Shown: positions 9,735 through 20,794 of the stretch, one piece after another
Numbering within the stretch: position 1 is the first letter of the stretch
How the letters are laid out: each line of letters begins with the position of its first letter
Source of the DNA: Laburnicola sp. R22_1
Taxonomy: Eukaryota; Ascomycota; Dothideomycetes; Pleosporales; Didymosphaeriaceae
DNA length: 64,000 bases
Assembly (NCBI GenBank): GCA_014281115.1
Contig: JACONQ010000004.1
Span: 682,001 to 746,000, forward strand
Direction of reading: 5' to 3'
Notes under the pieces: model-generated
Databases searched by the model: none
Seen by the model: only the letters and a program-made list of their open reading frames with translations
What the model was told of the DNA's origin: nothing
Program-made: the position numbers and the translations under genes

Positions 9735-10925
9735 ATAGGTGTACTAAAAACGTATTAAAAAAAGGTAAAGTAGTATAATAGATTAGGCTAGAGACTATTT
9801 ATTAGCATGTATAAATTAGCCCCTTATACTAATAAGGTAGTTAATTATAGTGTACTATAGTCTATAGATACTAAAGTTAAAGTTAAAGATAAGAACATAA
9901 CGTGGTCTATATATGTGCTGTTAAATTAACTACCTAGGAGTAGAATAACAAAGGCTTTTATCTTAAATAATATAATAAAAAAAGCAGAGCCTCCTACTTA
10001 GTAATTTAAAAAGAGCGTAAAATAGATAATTACAAAAAAAGCGAGTTTAAACTACTAAGCGAGCTTAGCGGTCTTGGCGTATGTGGTTTATATACAAAGT
10101 ATAAAAATTCGCAACTAAATTAAGTGTTTATTTACCCTTATATATAGACTATATTATTATATAAGACTTTAAGATTACAATCTAATATATATAGCTATCT
10201 CTTATCCTAATAATACTATTACTACTAGGCAGGTAGTTATATATCTATATATATATAATAAGAAAAATAATAATAATAATAGAGCTAGCTAAAATTAGTA
10301 TTATAAAGGTTAAACGTCTAATATTACTAACTATATAGTAGTAGGATATAAGAAATAAATTACCTTAGCTAGTTTGTTAGAGTCCTACTACCTTAATAGG
10401 TATATAGGGACCACACGTATAGAATTTAACGTATAGCTTACTTTTTACTAGTTTAGCTACTTTATATTTAGCTATATTAATAAGGGTTACTAGATATACT
10501 TTTAAAGGCAATAGAAGAGAATAGGCAAAGGTTATAAAAGGCTCTAAAAAAATAAGGCTATATAATCTAAAGAAGCTATAGCGTAATTATTAGAATAAGA
10601 TTTATATAAAATAGCTATAAGAGGTGTTAGGTATATATAGGTACACGCTTATACTATAGAATTTTTATAAAAGATAAGTAAAGTAAGGCTAACGCTAGAA
10701 AAGTATACTAGAGGTTAATAGATTAATAGATTATTAGTAGAGAATAGTAGAGTGTTATTTAGTGTTAGGAGTAGAGAGTACGCACGCGCAATTTATTATA
10801 TATTATAGTAGTAAAGTAGAATATAAGTTTTAAGTAGTTAATTATCTAGTAATATAATAAAAGATTATAAGGTAGTATTAATTATCTAGTAACGTAATAG
10901 GTAGGCAAGTAAGTTAGGGTGTTTA
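9735..10925. repeat. Family X (copy 1) continuation, no genes
   Basis: This AT-rich stretch aligns with 16,378-17,420 of copy 2 (shared landmarks: GCCCCTTATACTAATAAGG; GCTTATACTATAGAATTT; TTAATTATCTAGTAA). The differences are largely C/T and G/A. No reading frame is preserved. Confidence 0.7.
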
Positions 10926-11653
10926 TTAGGAAAAATTTTATGCGCGCATAAGCACCTAGGGCATTTAAGCGGCCCTGTGTAAGGCTACTCACGCCTGCGC
11001 ACTAAATACACTTAGAGCGCACTAGTAATACTACTTTTTTCTTAGTGTGCGTATGCGTAAGGTTGCGTAAGGATGCGCACCTATACTACTAGTGTACCTA
11101 GAGCAGCTAGAGCAGCTAGAGTACCCTAGGTGCCTATGCTACCTATAAAATACTAATTAATAAGCAAATAAAGCTCTTTAATTGGCTAAAATTTAAAAAA
11201 AAAGCTTAGGAAGCTACTTAGTAAGCTTTTAAAAAAAGATTTTTTAAAGTATAAAGTTAAAGTCTCTTACTAGATAGTAATTACTAGTTAATATAATAGT
11301 ACTAATTACTAGCGCGTTTTATAGAACTTCTACCTAACTCTAAATTCTAAATTTTGTAGGTTTAAAAATAGAAAAAATATAGTTTTATAATTACTTAAAA
11401 GAATTAGATTAGGCGAAAATTAGTGACTTAGCAAAGATTACTATTTTAAAAAGTATAAACTTTAATAACTTTTTAACTACTTTACTTTTACTAAAACTTT
11501 TCTAAAAATTAAATAATATAGCAATAGTACTATATTTTTATATATAAATATTACGTAATATATATAATAACTAGTAAACTAAAGAGTATTTTATTAATTA
11601 CTAACTAATTACGTAATAAAAATAGTATTTTTAAATTAAATAATTAAAGACTA

Positions 11654-13170
11654 CGGAGGTGCCTTTTAAAAGTCCTTGCCCACCTTAGCGAGCAGAGGTC
11701 TGCGCCACATTCTTAATTTGGATATATATCCAATTACCTAAGTCTATGAAGATTTCTGCCCTCCTTATACTCGTTACCTCCTTCTACCTTAATAATCTTT
11801 TTAATATGAATAGGAATACGCTTAATCTAAGCCTAGATCTTCTCCTAAGATAGATCTTACCAGCACTACTCCTAAGCACGGACAGCCTCTACTCTGCTCT
11901 TTAGTGCACCTTTCTTTATAGTAGCTCTCTTTATTCATAGCCAGCAAGGTTTAATAGCGTTTAAATTAGGTAAATTACTACACTAAAGCAGCTTCGCAAT
12001 ATTATAAATACTATACATATAGCTCTAAACATAATAATTATAAGAAGGCGCCTTATCTTCTTATATAACTGTTCCTGGTCACTCTGCTTTGCACTCCTTA
12101 GCAAAGGGTATAAGCTTTAGAAGTAGGATAAACGTCTAGTATCGATACTAGTTAATACCTAATCCTCTGCCCTAGCTAACCTTTCTAGTCTTCTTGTTCC
12201 ACGTCTATTAAGGTTGTTATCTAGGCTTATTACGTAGAGCAAGACGACGCATTCTATTTTCAAGCTCCTATTATGCCTTTATAATAGGCTCTAGCTCCTA
12301 GTTAAGCTTCTTAATTTAAGTAGTAGTAGCCTCCTTCTCTTTCTTTATTTCTGGCGTCTAGCAGTAACAGGGCCCCTTCTTATTATATAAAAAGCACCCC
12401 TAGAATATAAACTTAGAGTAGCCCTTCCACCTCTTATAGATATAACTTTAAACAAATGCCTTATTAGCTTTTTGCCATATTCTGTATTCTCCACGCCTAT
12501 AGAGAAGAACCACAAACGTTTTATTAGACTAGATAATATTCTTCTAATCCTTAATTGTCTAGTGTTTATACTAAAGGCACTAGTTATACTAAGCCTCCTT
12601 TATCTTCTTTGTTAATCTAGGTTTCCTTATTAGCTTTGTCTTCTTAAAGCCTGCCTTCCTTAGGATGCGCTAGACAGTTGTAGCAGAGATGTTAAATCCT
12701 TCTTGGCTAAGCGCGCTAGCAACGTTAGCATAAGACTTCTTTTGTCTATAGCGGTTAGTGCGTATGCTGTTAACTACTTTCTGTGCAATATTATCCTGCT
12801 TTAAGGGCCTCCTAGAGCGATGGCCATCTTTAAGGTATTTATCTATAAGCTTAAGTGGCCGCTAGCATAGATTAAAGCCTTGTTTAATTGCTCGCGCAAA
12901 TATTAAGTTAATTGTTCGCTTTGAAATCCCTGTTAGACTAGTGATCTTGTTATTAGGCTTTCTAGTAGCCTTAAGAGTGATTATTAAAGCCCTTGTAGCA
13001 ATATTATAAGGAGCTATTGCAAAGACAGTATTAATTAGAGAGTAAATAGTATAGAGGGGTTGTGAGATTAGAAGCAAAGGTCACGTAGGCTCGGAGATGC
13101 TTCCTAATTAAGAATGTAGCGTATACCCCTGCTCGCCAAGGTGGGCAAGGACTTTTAGAAGGCACCTCCG
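11654..13170 (-). mobile_element. Tc1/mariner-type transposon relic with ~60 bp TIRs
   Basis: Both ends carry matching inverted repeats starting CGGAGGTGCCTT, followed by AAAAGTCCTTGCCCACCTT and GCGAGCAG, about 60 bp long with a few transition differences. They are flanked by TA (11,652-11,653; 13,171-13,172), the Tc1/mariner target duplication. The TIRs and the transposase gene between them are less AT-rich than the surroundings. Confidence 0.8.
11790..13077 (-). pseudogene. Tc1/mariner transposase, decayed
   Basis: On the minus strand, a helix-turn-helix (ITSLTGISKRTINLIFARAI, near 12,890-12,950) is followed by a second HTH/linker (NISATTVWRILRKAGFKKTK, near 12,640-12,700) and then the catalytic core. 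Several in-frame stops interrupt the core. The first catalytic Asp, normally in a W-S-D-E-T context, reads S-N-K-T near 12,530, so the residue is lost through a transition. This is an inactive copy. The family assignment rests on these motifs and the TIRs. Confidence 0.75.
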
Positions 13171-13413
13171 TAGTATTATCTCTATAAATCTATTAAAAAA
13201 TTAAAATTATAGCTTTACTAGTAAAAAGGTTATAAAGCTTTAAAAAATTACTTATTTAAACTATTTGTGCATATCTGCGCAAGTTTGTGTATGTCTGCAT
13301 ATCTCTAAGCATTTTTATACTAGTAAATTACTTATGTAAAAATATGCAAGTATGTATATATCTGCGCACGTCTACGTATAGTTAAGTAGCCTCTCTAGAA
13401 AAAACTTTCCTAA

Positions 13414-14193
13414 TATTATTATTATAGGGTTAGTTGTCTTAGAAGCTAGGGGGAGACGTTAGAAAAACTTTAACGCGCTCTAGTCCTAGGGCTTAGCGCT
13501 TACATATAGGATTACGTTATATAGACGCTAGTAACGTAATAAAAAAAAGTAGTAATCAAATGTAGTAGGGCTACTTAAAAACTAATAAGTGGAGGCAGTT
13601 TATACTCCTACCTAGAAGGAGTTATAATTAATTAAGAATATATTTTAAATAATATTAAACTAAGTTAAATTAAGCTAGGGTCTTATATAATTAGGCTAGG
13701 GTCTTATATAATTAGGTTAGGTTTAGAGTCTTATATTATTAACCTAACCTATACCTAAGGTCTGTACAACCTAACCTAACCTATACCCAAGGTCTATACG
13801 ACTCCAACCCAACCCTATATCTAAGCTAGGTATCCCGAACCTATTTACCAGCTAATTAATAGCTGCTCTACTACGCAGTAGTTTCTTCTATATAGATTGC
13901 TTTAATTCTTACTTATATATAACTATTAGAGTATTATTCTCTTACTTAATTTGTATTATATAGTGCTTAAACTTAGTAGTATACTTAGTAGTAAAGTAGG
14001 TTTACTTAAGAGTTTAGATAGCTTATTTTACTAGTGGTACCTTATTAGTAATTTTAAAGAGTTATTAGAGTTAATTTTTAAAGTTGCTATAGTCTTTAAT
14101 AACTTAATTAGTAGTGTCTTCTTTAATATTATCTTTAGCTAGATATAGTTCTAGGTACAGTTAAATCTAATTAGCGGCTTAGCCTTGCATCTA
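13414..14193. repeat. Family X tail, then telomere-like inverted repeat and AT-rich DNA
   Basis: Bases 13,414-13,630 match 18,741-18,870 (shared GGGCTACTTAAAAACTAATA). Bases 13,650-13,810 hold the second CCTAAC-type inverted repeat, related to 2035-2200. The rest is AT-rich with no recognisable gene. Confidence 0.6.
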
Positions 14194-15184
14194 TAGTGGA
14201 GTAATAAAAAAACTAATTTTTTTAATTCTTTTAAAGCTTATAACTTTATATTTAACTAATTATTAAAATTTTCATTTTATATATTATAGAGAAAATATAC
14301 TAGTCTTAGGTAGTCTATTAAAATTTTGCTTAGTAATTATAAACTGGGTATATAGAGGAACTTAAATATAGGAGTTTTAAAATCTCTAGTTTAAATCCCT
14401 ATAACTTTTTTAAACCTATAAAAAGATTACTTTTTATATATATAAATGTCCTAGTATAGTAAGGTATTATGTTAAATTTTAAGTATAGGTTATCTCTCTA
14501 AAAGAAAATTATCTAAGGTTTTTATTTTTCTCATTAAAAGTATAGTTATAAAACTAAAGAAATGCTAATTTTTAAAACCTATAGCTATTAACCTAAAAAT
14601 TTTATGTAGCTAATTAAGCTAGCAAATAACCTTATATTAAAATTATAGATTATAGGATTACGTAATAAGAAAGTTATAGGGCCTTAGACTATATAGAAAA
14701 TTAAAGTTTAAATAATATATTAAAAGTAACTTTAATATTATAGTTTTTCTACTTTTATATAGGTTACTAGCCTTTTCGCTATTAGAAAATACTATTTATA
14801 GTTAATTAGATTATTAAATACAAATACTATAGCTAAAAATAGGAAAAGTAAATAATCTAATATTAAAAGTAATTTTAGAAACTAACCTATACTAAAATTT
14901 GTATATGAATAGGTTTTATTAATAACTAGACTATATTAAAATATAAATAGATTTTATGCCCTAGTAAAAAGTTTTTTATGTTTTATTTTTAGCTTTTAAA
15001 ATTTCTTATATTTAAGACTAAAAACTTTTTAACGCTAATTAGTTAGTATTACGTAAGTGTACCTTATTAGACTCACTAACCTTCTCTATTATATATAAAA
15101 ATCCTACAATTTTTTTTTACTAAATAGGTAAGTTATTATATTTTAAAGGGTATAAAAAAATTAGTTTTTTTTGTCATCCCTCTG
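14194..15184. mobile_element. Non-autonomous TIR element of ~1 kb
   Basis: The ends are inverted repeats of about 45 bp sharing AAAAAAACTAATTTTTTTA and flanked by TA. The outer 16 bases (TAGTGGAGTAATAAAA versus CAGAGGGATGACAAAA) differ mainly by C/T and G/A. The interior is AT-rich with no frame. It is best described as a RIP-decayed, non-autonomous Tc1/mariner-like element. Confidence 0.5.
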
Positions 15185-15555
15185 TATATAGTAGCAAAGA
15201 TAACTTTTTTCGTATCTAGAATTTTCTTATCTTTAGGCTTTCCTTAGTTAAAGATATAAAAGTAGAGGTTAAGCTATAAAATCTATACCTTAAGTTTACT
15301 TTAAGTGCTATTATATAGGTCTAGTTTACTAGCCTTATTATAGGTGTTATTTATTAAAGTAAGTTGCTTAAAGTTACTTATATTAAGGGTGTTTAAGATA
15401 TTAAGACTAATAAGATAGCTAGTCCTAATAGGTAGGGTTAGTTCTTAGGCAGAGTATTTTAATAAGGGTAAAGAGTCTTAACTACTTACACTAGTTAAAG
15501 AGGTATTAGTATTAAAGATTATAAATTAATAAATTAATAGTAAGGGCCTAAGTAT
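15185..15555. other. AT-rich spacer, nothing recognised
   Basis: No gene, tRNA, array or clear repeat boundary is seen here; composition is as in the rest of the decayed block. Confidence 0.6.
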
Positions 15556-15770
15556 TAAAGATCTTTGTTATGTTAAGATTCTAACTAAGGTCGAATCTGC
15601 ACTATACACAGAGAGGAGTAAAATAGAAGGCACTAAAACCTAGCACCTAGCACACAGTAGTAGTAATAAAATATACATAAAATAATAATAATTTTGTTGT
15701 TAATGTTTTGCACGACGGCATTGTCGATAGCAGTTAATAGATAGTCTGCTATTTAGTATGACTAAAAGGG
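15556..15770 (+). repeat. ~200 bp dispersed repeat, copy 1 (possible solo LTR)
   Basis: It contains AAGATTCTAACTAAGGTCG, CTATA-AGAGAGGAGTAAAATA and GGCACTAAAACCTAGCACCTAG, all shared with copies near 16,095-16,265 and 17,512-17,712. A TGTTATG start is seen in copies 1 and 3. The length and TG start suggest an LTR, but no matching pair with internal genes was found. Confidence 0.5.
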
Positions 15771-16094
15771 CCTAAGTATAATCTAAATAATAAATTAATA
15801 AATAGATTAAATAAAAGTATTAAGAAAGATACTTATATTATTATATACTTAGCTATATTCTAGAATCCTATAAGTCCTATTAGTTCTAAGAGTCCTAGAG
15901 TCCTATAGCTAATAAGACTCTTTAGAATACTAATAATTCTAGAACCTATAACCTAAGGTATGTAACGTCTTTGTTATAGGCGCGCTAGGCTTTAGTGGCC
16001 ATAAGTGCTAGTGCCCTACCCTAGGTTATATTAGATCCTAACAATATGCTTTAGTTTATAACTATTACTTTAATAGTTTTTAAATATCTTTATT
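15771..16094. other. AT-rich spacer between repeat copies
   Basis: There are short direct repeats around AGTCCTAGAGTCCTA (near 15,880-15,910) but no gene or defined element. Confidence 0.5.
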
Positions 16095-16265
16095 ATATAG
16101 AGATTCTAACTAAGGTTAAGTCCGCACTATATATAGAGAGGAGTAAAATAGGAGGCACTAAAACCTAGTACCTAGCATACAGTAGTAGTAATAAAATATA
16201 CACAAAATAACAATAATTTTGTTATTAACTTTCTTTATAGTAGTATTGTTAATAGTAGTTAAACT
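16095..16265 (+). repeat. ~200 bp dispersed repeat, copy 2
   Basis: It matches copies at 15,556 and 17,512 from GATTCTAACTAAGG through AATAATTTTGTTATTAAC, but its left end has diverged. The differences are mainly transitions. Confidence 0.5.
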
Positions 16266-17500
16266 TTAATAGTTATAATAAATATAAATATTATATAAAT
16301 TATTTTATATAATAGTATTAGAAAGAGAAACATCGTAGACCTTTTAGTATATAGTACAACGCTATAAGGGAAAGCTATAGGTGTGCTAAAAACGCATTAA
16401 AAAAAGGTAAAGCAGCTTAGAAATAGGTTAGGCTAGAGACTATTTATTAGCACGTATAAATTGGCCCCTTATACTAATAAGGTAGTTAATTATAGTGTAC
16501 TATAGTCCACAGGTACTAAAGTTAAAGATAATAATATAACACGTAGTTGCCTATATAGTATCTTATAAAAATCTATAATTAAATATAGATTAAGTCTTTA
16601 TCTATTCTTATATAATAGTATATTTAATTATTACGTAAGACCTTAAGGTAATAATCTAGTATAGCTATTTCTCGCTCTATAAACGCTATTGGCACTAGGT
16701 AAATAGTCTTATAACTGTATATATATAACAAAGCTAATAATACTAATAATACTAATAATACTACTAACTAAAACTAGTATTATAAAGAATAAATACTACT
16801 TAATATTACTAACTATATAGTAGTAAACTACACTTTATATAGTATATAAATAGGTCTAATAGACTTATTACGCTATATTAGGGAAAATCTAGGTGCTTTC
16901 GGAACTAGAAACCTTAAGTTATTTCTTACTCTCTATTAATTTAGCTGCCTAGTGCTTATCTATATTAATAATAAGTACTAGAGCTATATTAAAAAGTAAT
17001 AGGCTAGAATTACTAAAGGTTATTAGAGATATATAAAATATAATAAGCTACTATTTAATCTAAAGGGTCTAGAGAATTATTAGTGTAAAGAATACTACTA
17101 GGAATAGATAATAAAAATATAGTAGATATATAAATATACGCTTATACTATAGAATTTCTATAAAAGATAAATAGAGTAAGGCTAATACTAGGAAGTATAC
17201 TAGAGATTAATAGGTTAATAGGTTATTAGTAAAGAATAGTACAGTACTATTTAGTATTAGAAGTAGAAAGTATGTGTATAATTTATTATATATTATAGTA
17301 GTAGAGTAGAATAGGAGTTCTAAGTTGTTAATTATCTAGTAATAGGGTAGTAAAAGGTTAAAAGGTAGGTGTTAATTATCTAGTAATATAGTAGGTAGGC
17401 AGGTAGGTAGAGTGTTATTATTATAGAGTTAGTTATTTTAGAGACTAGAAAAGGCGTTAAAAAAACTTTAACACGCTCTAGTTCTAGGGCTTAGTATATA

Positions 17501-18740
17501 TTAAAGATCTTTGTTATGTAAAGATTCTAACTAAGGTCGAGTCCGCACTATATATAGAGAGGAGTAAAATAGAAGGCACTAAAACCTAGTACCTAGCACA
17601 TAGTAGTAGTAACAAAATATACACAAAATAACGATAATTTTATTATTAACTTTTTTTATAGCAGTATTATTAATAGTAGTCTATAGACAGTCTACTATCT
17701 AGCATAACTAAGTTATATATTATCTCCTAACTAGTAGACTATTAGAAAGCTATAGTGGACCTACGCGGAGTCGTAACTATAGGAGTAGTGTGGATAATAG
17801 GACGCTTAACTACAGTTTAGTTGTTGTGCTTACGACTTAGTAGTAGCGTAACTATAGTTTGCTATACGTATAGTGTATAAAGTCTGTCTACTCTTATAAT
17901 ATTAGAGACGCCTAAGACACTAAATCTTTATCTCTTTATCTATTATGTCTGGCGACGCGATAACTTTCTAGCGATCTGATATCGCGTCCAAATCTAATAC
18001 CTATAGCGATATGGCTGTTATTAAATTTAGTTAGGGTATAGACGACTGGCTAGGTAAAGTTAAGGATAATTCCTAGAGATTTAGCGACCTTGTGCGACTA
18101 GAAGAATTATTAGAGGGGTCTCTAGAGCTTATCTTTAAGTACCCTATTAGTAATATCTTTAGGCTAATTTGCTGCGTCTTGTGCCTCTAGATTCTAGAGT
18201 GTAAGGCACTTCTTTAGTACCTAGATATTAGCGGAGACGTAGCCTTTGTAACGCAATAATAGTATAATATAGAGATTATACTGCAGAAGCTTAAAAATAT
18301 AATTAAAAATAAAGGTAATAAGAACTATAAGGGCGAGGACTAGAGTAAAGAAGAAAAAGAGTTTATTATAACATATAAGACGCTAGAGGCATAGTAGTAA
18401 CGTAAGAAGCTTATTAAGGTAGTGGTGATTATTCGGGCTATTGTTAAGGCGGGAAATCGTAAGCGATAAGGGTGAGAGTGAGTGGTGGCGGCGGGAGTAT
18501 AGAGAAGATGAGTAGTGGCGGTAAGATCCTAGGTGGCCATATACGGCCTAATTACTAGTTTCGAGGGGAGATTTACTATAAAAGAGTAATAAAATAGTTA
18601 GGTTAGTTGCTATTATAATTATTGTTATTGTTATTACTACGAAAAATATTATTAAAGAAATTATTAATTACGTAATATGGTGGTTAGTTAAATAGTTGGC
18701 TTGGGATTACGTAATATTATAGATTAACTCTGGGGAAGAA
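17501..18740 (+). mobile_element. 1.24 kb insertion with 14-bp flanking repeats
   Basis: GGGCTTAGTATATA occurs at 17,487-17,500 and again at 18,741-18,754, and the sequence beyond resumes the family X alignment. The insertion starts with copy 3 of the ~200 bp repeat (to about 17,712), then a leader and a decayed reading frame (17,947-18,470). A 14-bp duplication is longer than usual for LTR or TA-type DNA elements and would suit a non-LTR or unusual insertion, but no poly(A) or RT is seen. Confidence 0.45.
17947..18470 (+). pseudogene. Decayed reading frame of unknown identity
   Basis: From an ATG (MSGDAIT) one frame stays readable for about 170 codons, interrupted almost only by TAG at plausible Gln positions. 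It includes DDWLGKVKDN, LVRLEELLEGSLELIFKYP and a Lys-rich end. The fit to a gag-like N-terminal domain is only suggestive. I do not recognise it. Confidence 0.35.
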
Positions 18741-18917
18741 GGGCTTAGTATATATATAATATTATATAATATTATATAGGCGCTAGTAATGCAATAAAAA
18801 CGCAGTAATTAAATATAGTAGGGCTACTTAAAAACTAATAAGTAGAGACAGTTTATACTCCTGTCTAGAAGGAATATAATAGTATAATATATATAAATAT
18901 AACTTATATATAAACTA

Positions 18918-20794
18918 GTAACGTACTTTACACTCGAGTCGGACACTCTATCGAGTTGGACACTTTGCCAAGACCTCACCAAAACGTACTATTAGCAATA
19001 GTATAACGCGATGCCTTAACCACATAATAAACTACTAGCGTTAAAAGAAGCGCGTATATAGCTTGCAATCTAGGCTATTAAACAAGACGCGACACTCTCT
19101 TAGTAACGCGCTGCAGCTATCTATAACGTCTCTTAAAGTACACTTAGCGACTAACGCGCTAGAAAGACGTTTAGACGTAACTGTGCACCCAACAAAATAA
19201 GACTTACTATAAGAGAGGAGCAGGCGATTGTGGAGCATATACTTAACCTAGACGCGCGAGGATTTCCGCCTTGGCTTAATGCTATAAAAGATATGGCTAA
19301 TTCTTTACTGGCTACACGCCACTATAAGCCAGTTGGCTAGAGGTGGCCTTATAACTTTGTTAAGCGCCAGCTAGAGCTTAAAGTTAAGTTTAATTAAAAG
19401 TACGACTATAAGAGAGCTCTCTAGAAGAATCCTAAGGTAATATAAGACTGGTTCTAGCTTGTGGAGAACATAAAGGCTAAACATAGTATTCTGGACAAGG
19501 ACACCTACAATTTTAATAAAGCAGGCTTTATAATAGGTATAATATTAACTAGAGTAGTAGTTACAGGCTCTAAGCGTTAAGGACGGCTAAAGTAGGTGCA
19601 GCAGGGTAATAGGGAGTGGACAACAGTTATCCAAGGCATTAATGCGACGGGGTGGTGGATCCCACCCTTTATTATCTTCGGGGGCAAGCACCACCTCTCC
19701 GCCTAGTATAAGGAGAAGGATCTACCTTATAATTAGGTTATTGCAGTCTCTAAAAACGGCTAGATAATAAATAAGCTTAGTCTAAAGTGGCTAAAGCACT
19801 TTAATAAGCATATAAAGAGGCGTGTTATTAGCACAACACATTTGCTTATTCTTAACAGCTATAAGAGTCACAACTTATTCGAATTTAAATAGTATTGCAA
19901 GAAGAACAATATTGTTACTCTTTATATGCCCTCGCATTTGTTGCACCTCTTGTAGCTACTTAATGTGGGCTGTTTCGCGCCTTTAAAAAAGGCGTATAGG
20001 CGCTAAGCTAAGGATTTAATGCGCAACCACATCACGCACATCACTAAAATTAAGTTTCTGCCTTACTTTATTGCTGCTTTTAAGGCTTTGTTTACTGAAA
20101 GTAATATTAAAGGAGGCTTTCGAGGTGCTGGCCTAGTGCCCCACGACCTAGAAGCTGTAATATCGCAGCTTAACGTCCGCCTGCGTACGCCTCCACTTTG
20201 TACTATTCGCGATAGTACATAGGAGTCGCAAACTCCGCGAAATAGTATAGAACTTAGGTTGCAATCGACACTAGTTAAGCAGAGAATTTAAAGGCATGTG
20301 GATAGTTCCCTAACTTATATAGTTAAGGCGATAGAAAAGCTCGTTAAAGGCGCTAAGATAATAGGGCATTCTTTGGTATTGATGACTAAACGCAACACTA
20401 AACTTTAAGCTGCTAATAAGGCCGCCACATAACGTAAATTATATAAAAGAAAGCGATTACAGCAAGAAGAAGTCCTTATAGTTAAAGAGGGCCAGCGACT
20501 AGCTACTCTAAAGGACTTTAGGGTGCGTAGTGATGGCAAGAAGGCAAAGAAGAGGGTGCGCACTAATAGAGGCGAATCCGCTCAACGGCGCTGTGGACGC
20601 TGCGGCAAGCCTGGGCACAATAAAAAAACCTATAGACAGCTTATAGAAGTAGATTCTAAATAGTTTAGCCTATTTAGACTATTAAAAATAGTTTATGTTG
20701 ACTCTATACTATCGTAAATAGTATAAAACTTAGTGGGGTCTTGGCAAAGTGTCCGACTCGATGGAGTGTCCGACTCGAGTGTAAAGTACGTTAC
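18918..20794 (+). mobile_element. pogo/Fot1-type DNA transposon, 1.88 kb, decayed
   Basis: It has terminal inverted repeats of about 65 bp (GTAACGTACTTTACACTCGA at each outer end), flanked by TA. Each TIR contains two tandem copies of a CGAGTCGGACACT-type unit, likely transposase binding sites. The two TIRs differ by only a few C/T changes. The interior encodes the transposase relic listed next. The size is typical of fungal Fot1/pogo elements. Confidence 0.85.
18996..20662 (+). pseudogene. pogo/CENP-B-type transposase with C-terminal CCHC knuckle, decayed
   Basis: Readable blocks in order are: a CENP-B-like DNA-binding region (near 19,030-19,400, ending KPVGxRWPYNFVKR), a DDE_1 domain (NFNKAGFIIGI; TTVIQGINATGWWIPPFIIF near 19,620; HLLILNSYKSHNLFEF near 19,850; YMPSHLLHLL; FLPYFIAAFKALF near 20,055), and a C-terminal RCGRCGKPGHNKKT motif near 20,590-20,635. 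In that motif the fourth Cys has become Tyr. Many TAG stops and at least one frame break inactivate it. Confidence 0.8.

Larger units (their letters stand above)
10926..13413. mobile_element. TA-flanked DNA element (2.49 kb) carrying a nested Tc1/mariner
   Basis: The ends read TTAGGAAAA... and ...CTTTCCTAA and are flanked by TA on both sides. The uninterrupted target TATTATTATAG is present in copy 2 of family X at about 17,414. The outer parts (10,926-11,650 and 13,173-13,413) have no coding sequence, only GC-containing short motifs (for example GTGCGCACTA-like). The inner part is the mariner described separately. The outer element is probably a non-autonomous TIR transposon. Confidence 0.5.
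2231..13630. repeat. Repeat family X, copy 1, split by two insertions
   Basis: The segments 2231-2291, 9735-10,923 and 13,414-13,630 line up in order with the continuous and semi-continuous sequence at 16,321-17,500 and 18,741-18,870. Copy 1 is interrupted by the gypsy element (2292-9734) and by the TA-flanked element (10,926-13,413). About 160 bp near 9940-10,090 is extra relative to copy 2 and resembles 408-520. No coding capacity is visible. The original class of X is unknown. Confidence 0.65.
16321..18870. repeat. Repeat family X, copy 2, split by one insertion
   Basis: Bases 16,321-17,500 and 18,741-18,870 align with copy 1. The left end (GAAAGAGAAACATCGTAGAC) also matches a less mutated 57-bp relic at 24,123-24,179. 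The gap 17,501-18,740 is an insertion with 14-bp flanking direct repeats. An ATAATACTA trinucleotide-type tract lies at about 16,734-16,767. Confidence 0.6.

Noticed and set aside
13640..13830. True telomere or interstitial telomere array
   Set aside because: The CCTAAC units are irregular, occur in both orientations within 150 bp and are embedded in repeats, unlike a tandem telomere tract.
16734..16767. CRISPR-like or functional tandem array
   Set aside because: It is a short ATAATACTA low-complexity tract; no spaced repeats exist anywhere in the window and the host is a eukaryote.
17501..17712. Copia LTR pair formed by the ~200 bp repeats
   Set aside because: The three copies are similar to one another, but no pair encloses a recognisable gag-pol, and end dinucleotides and target duplications do not agree.
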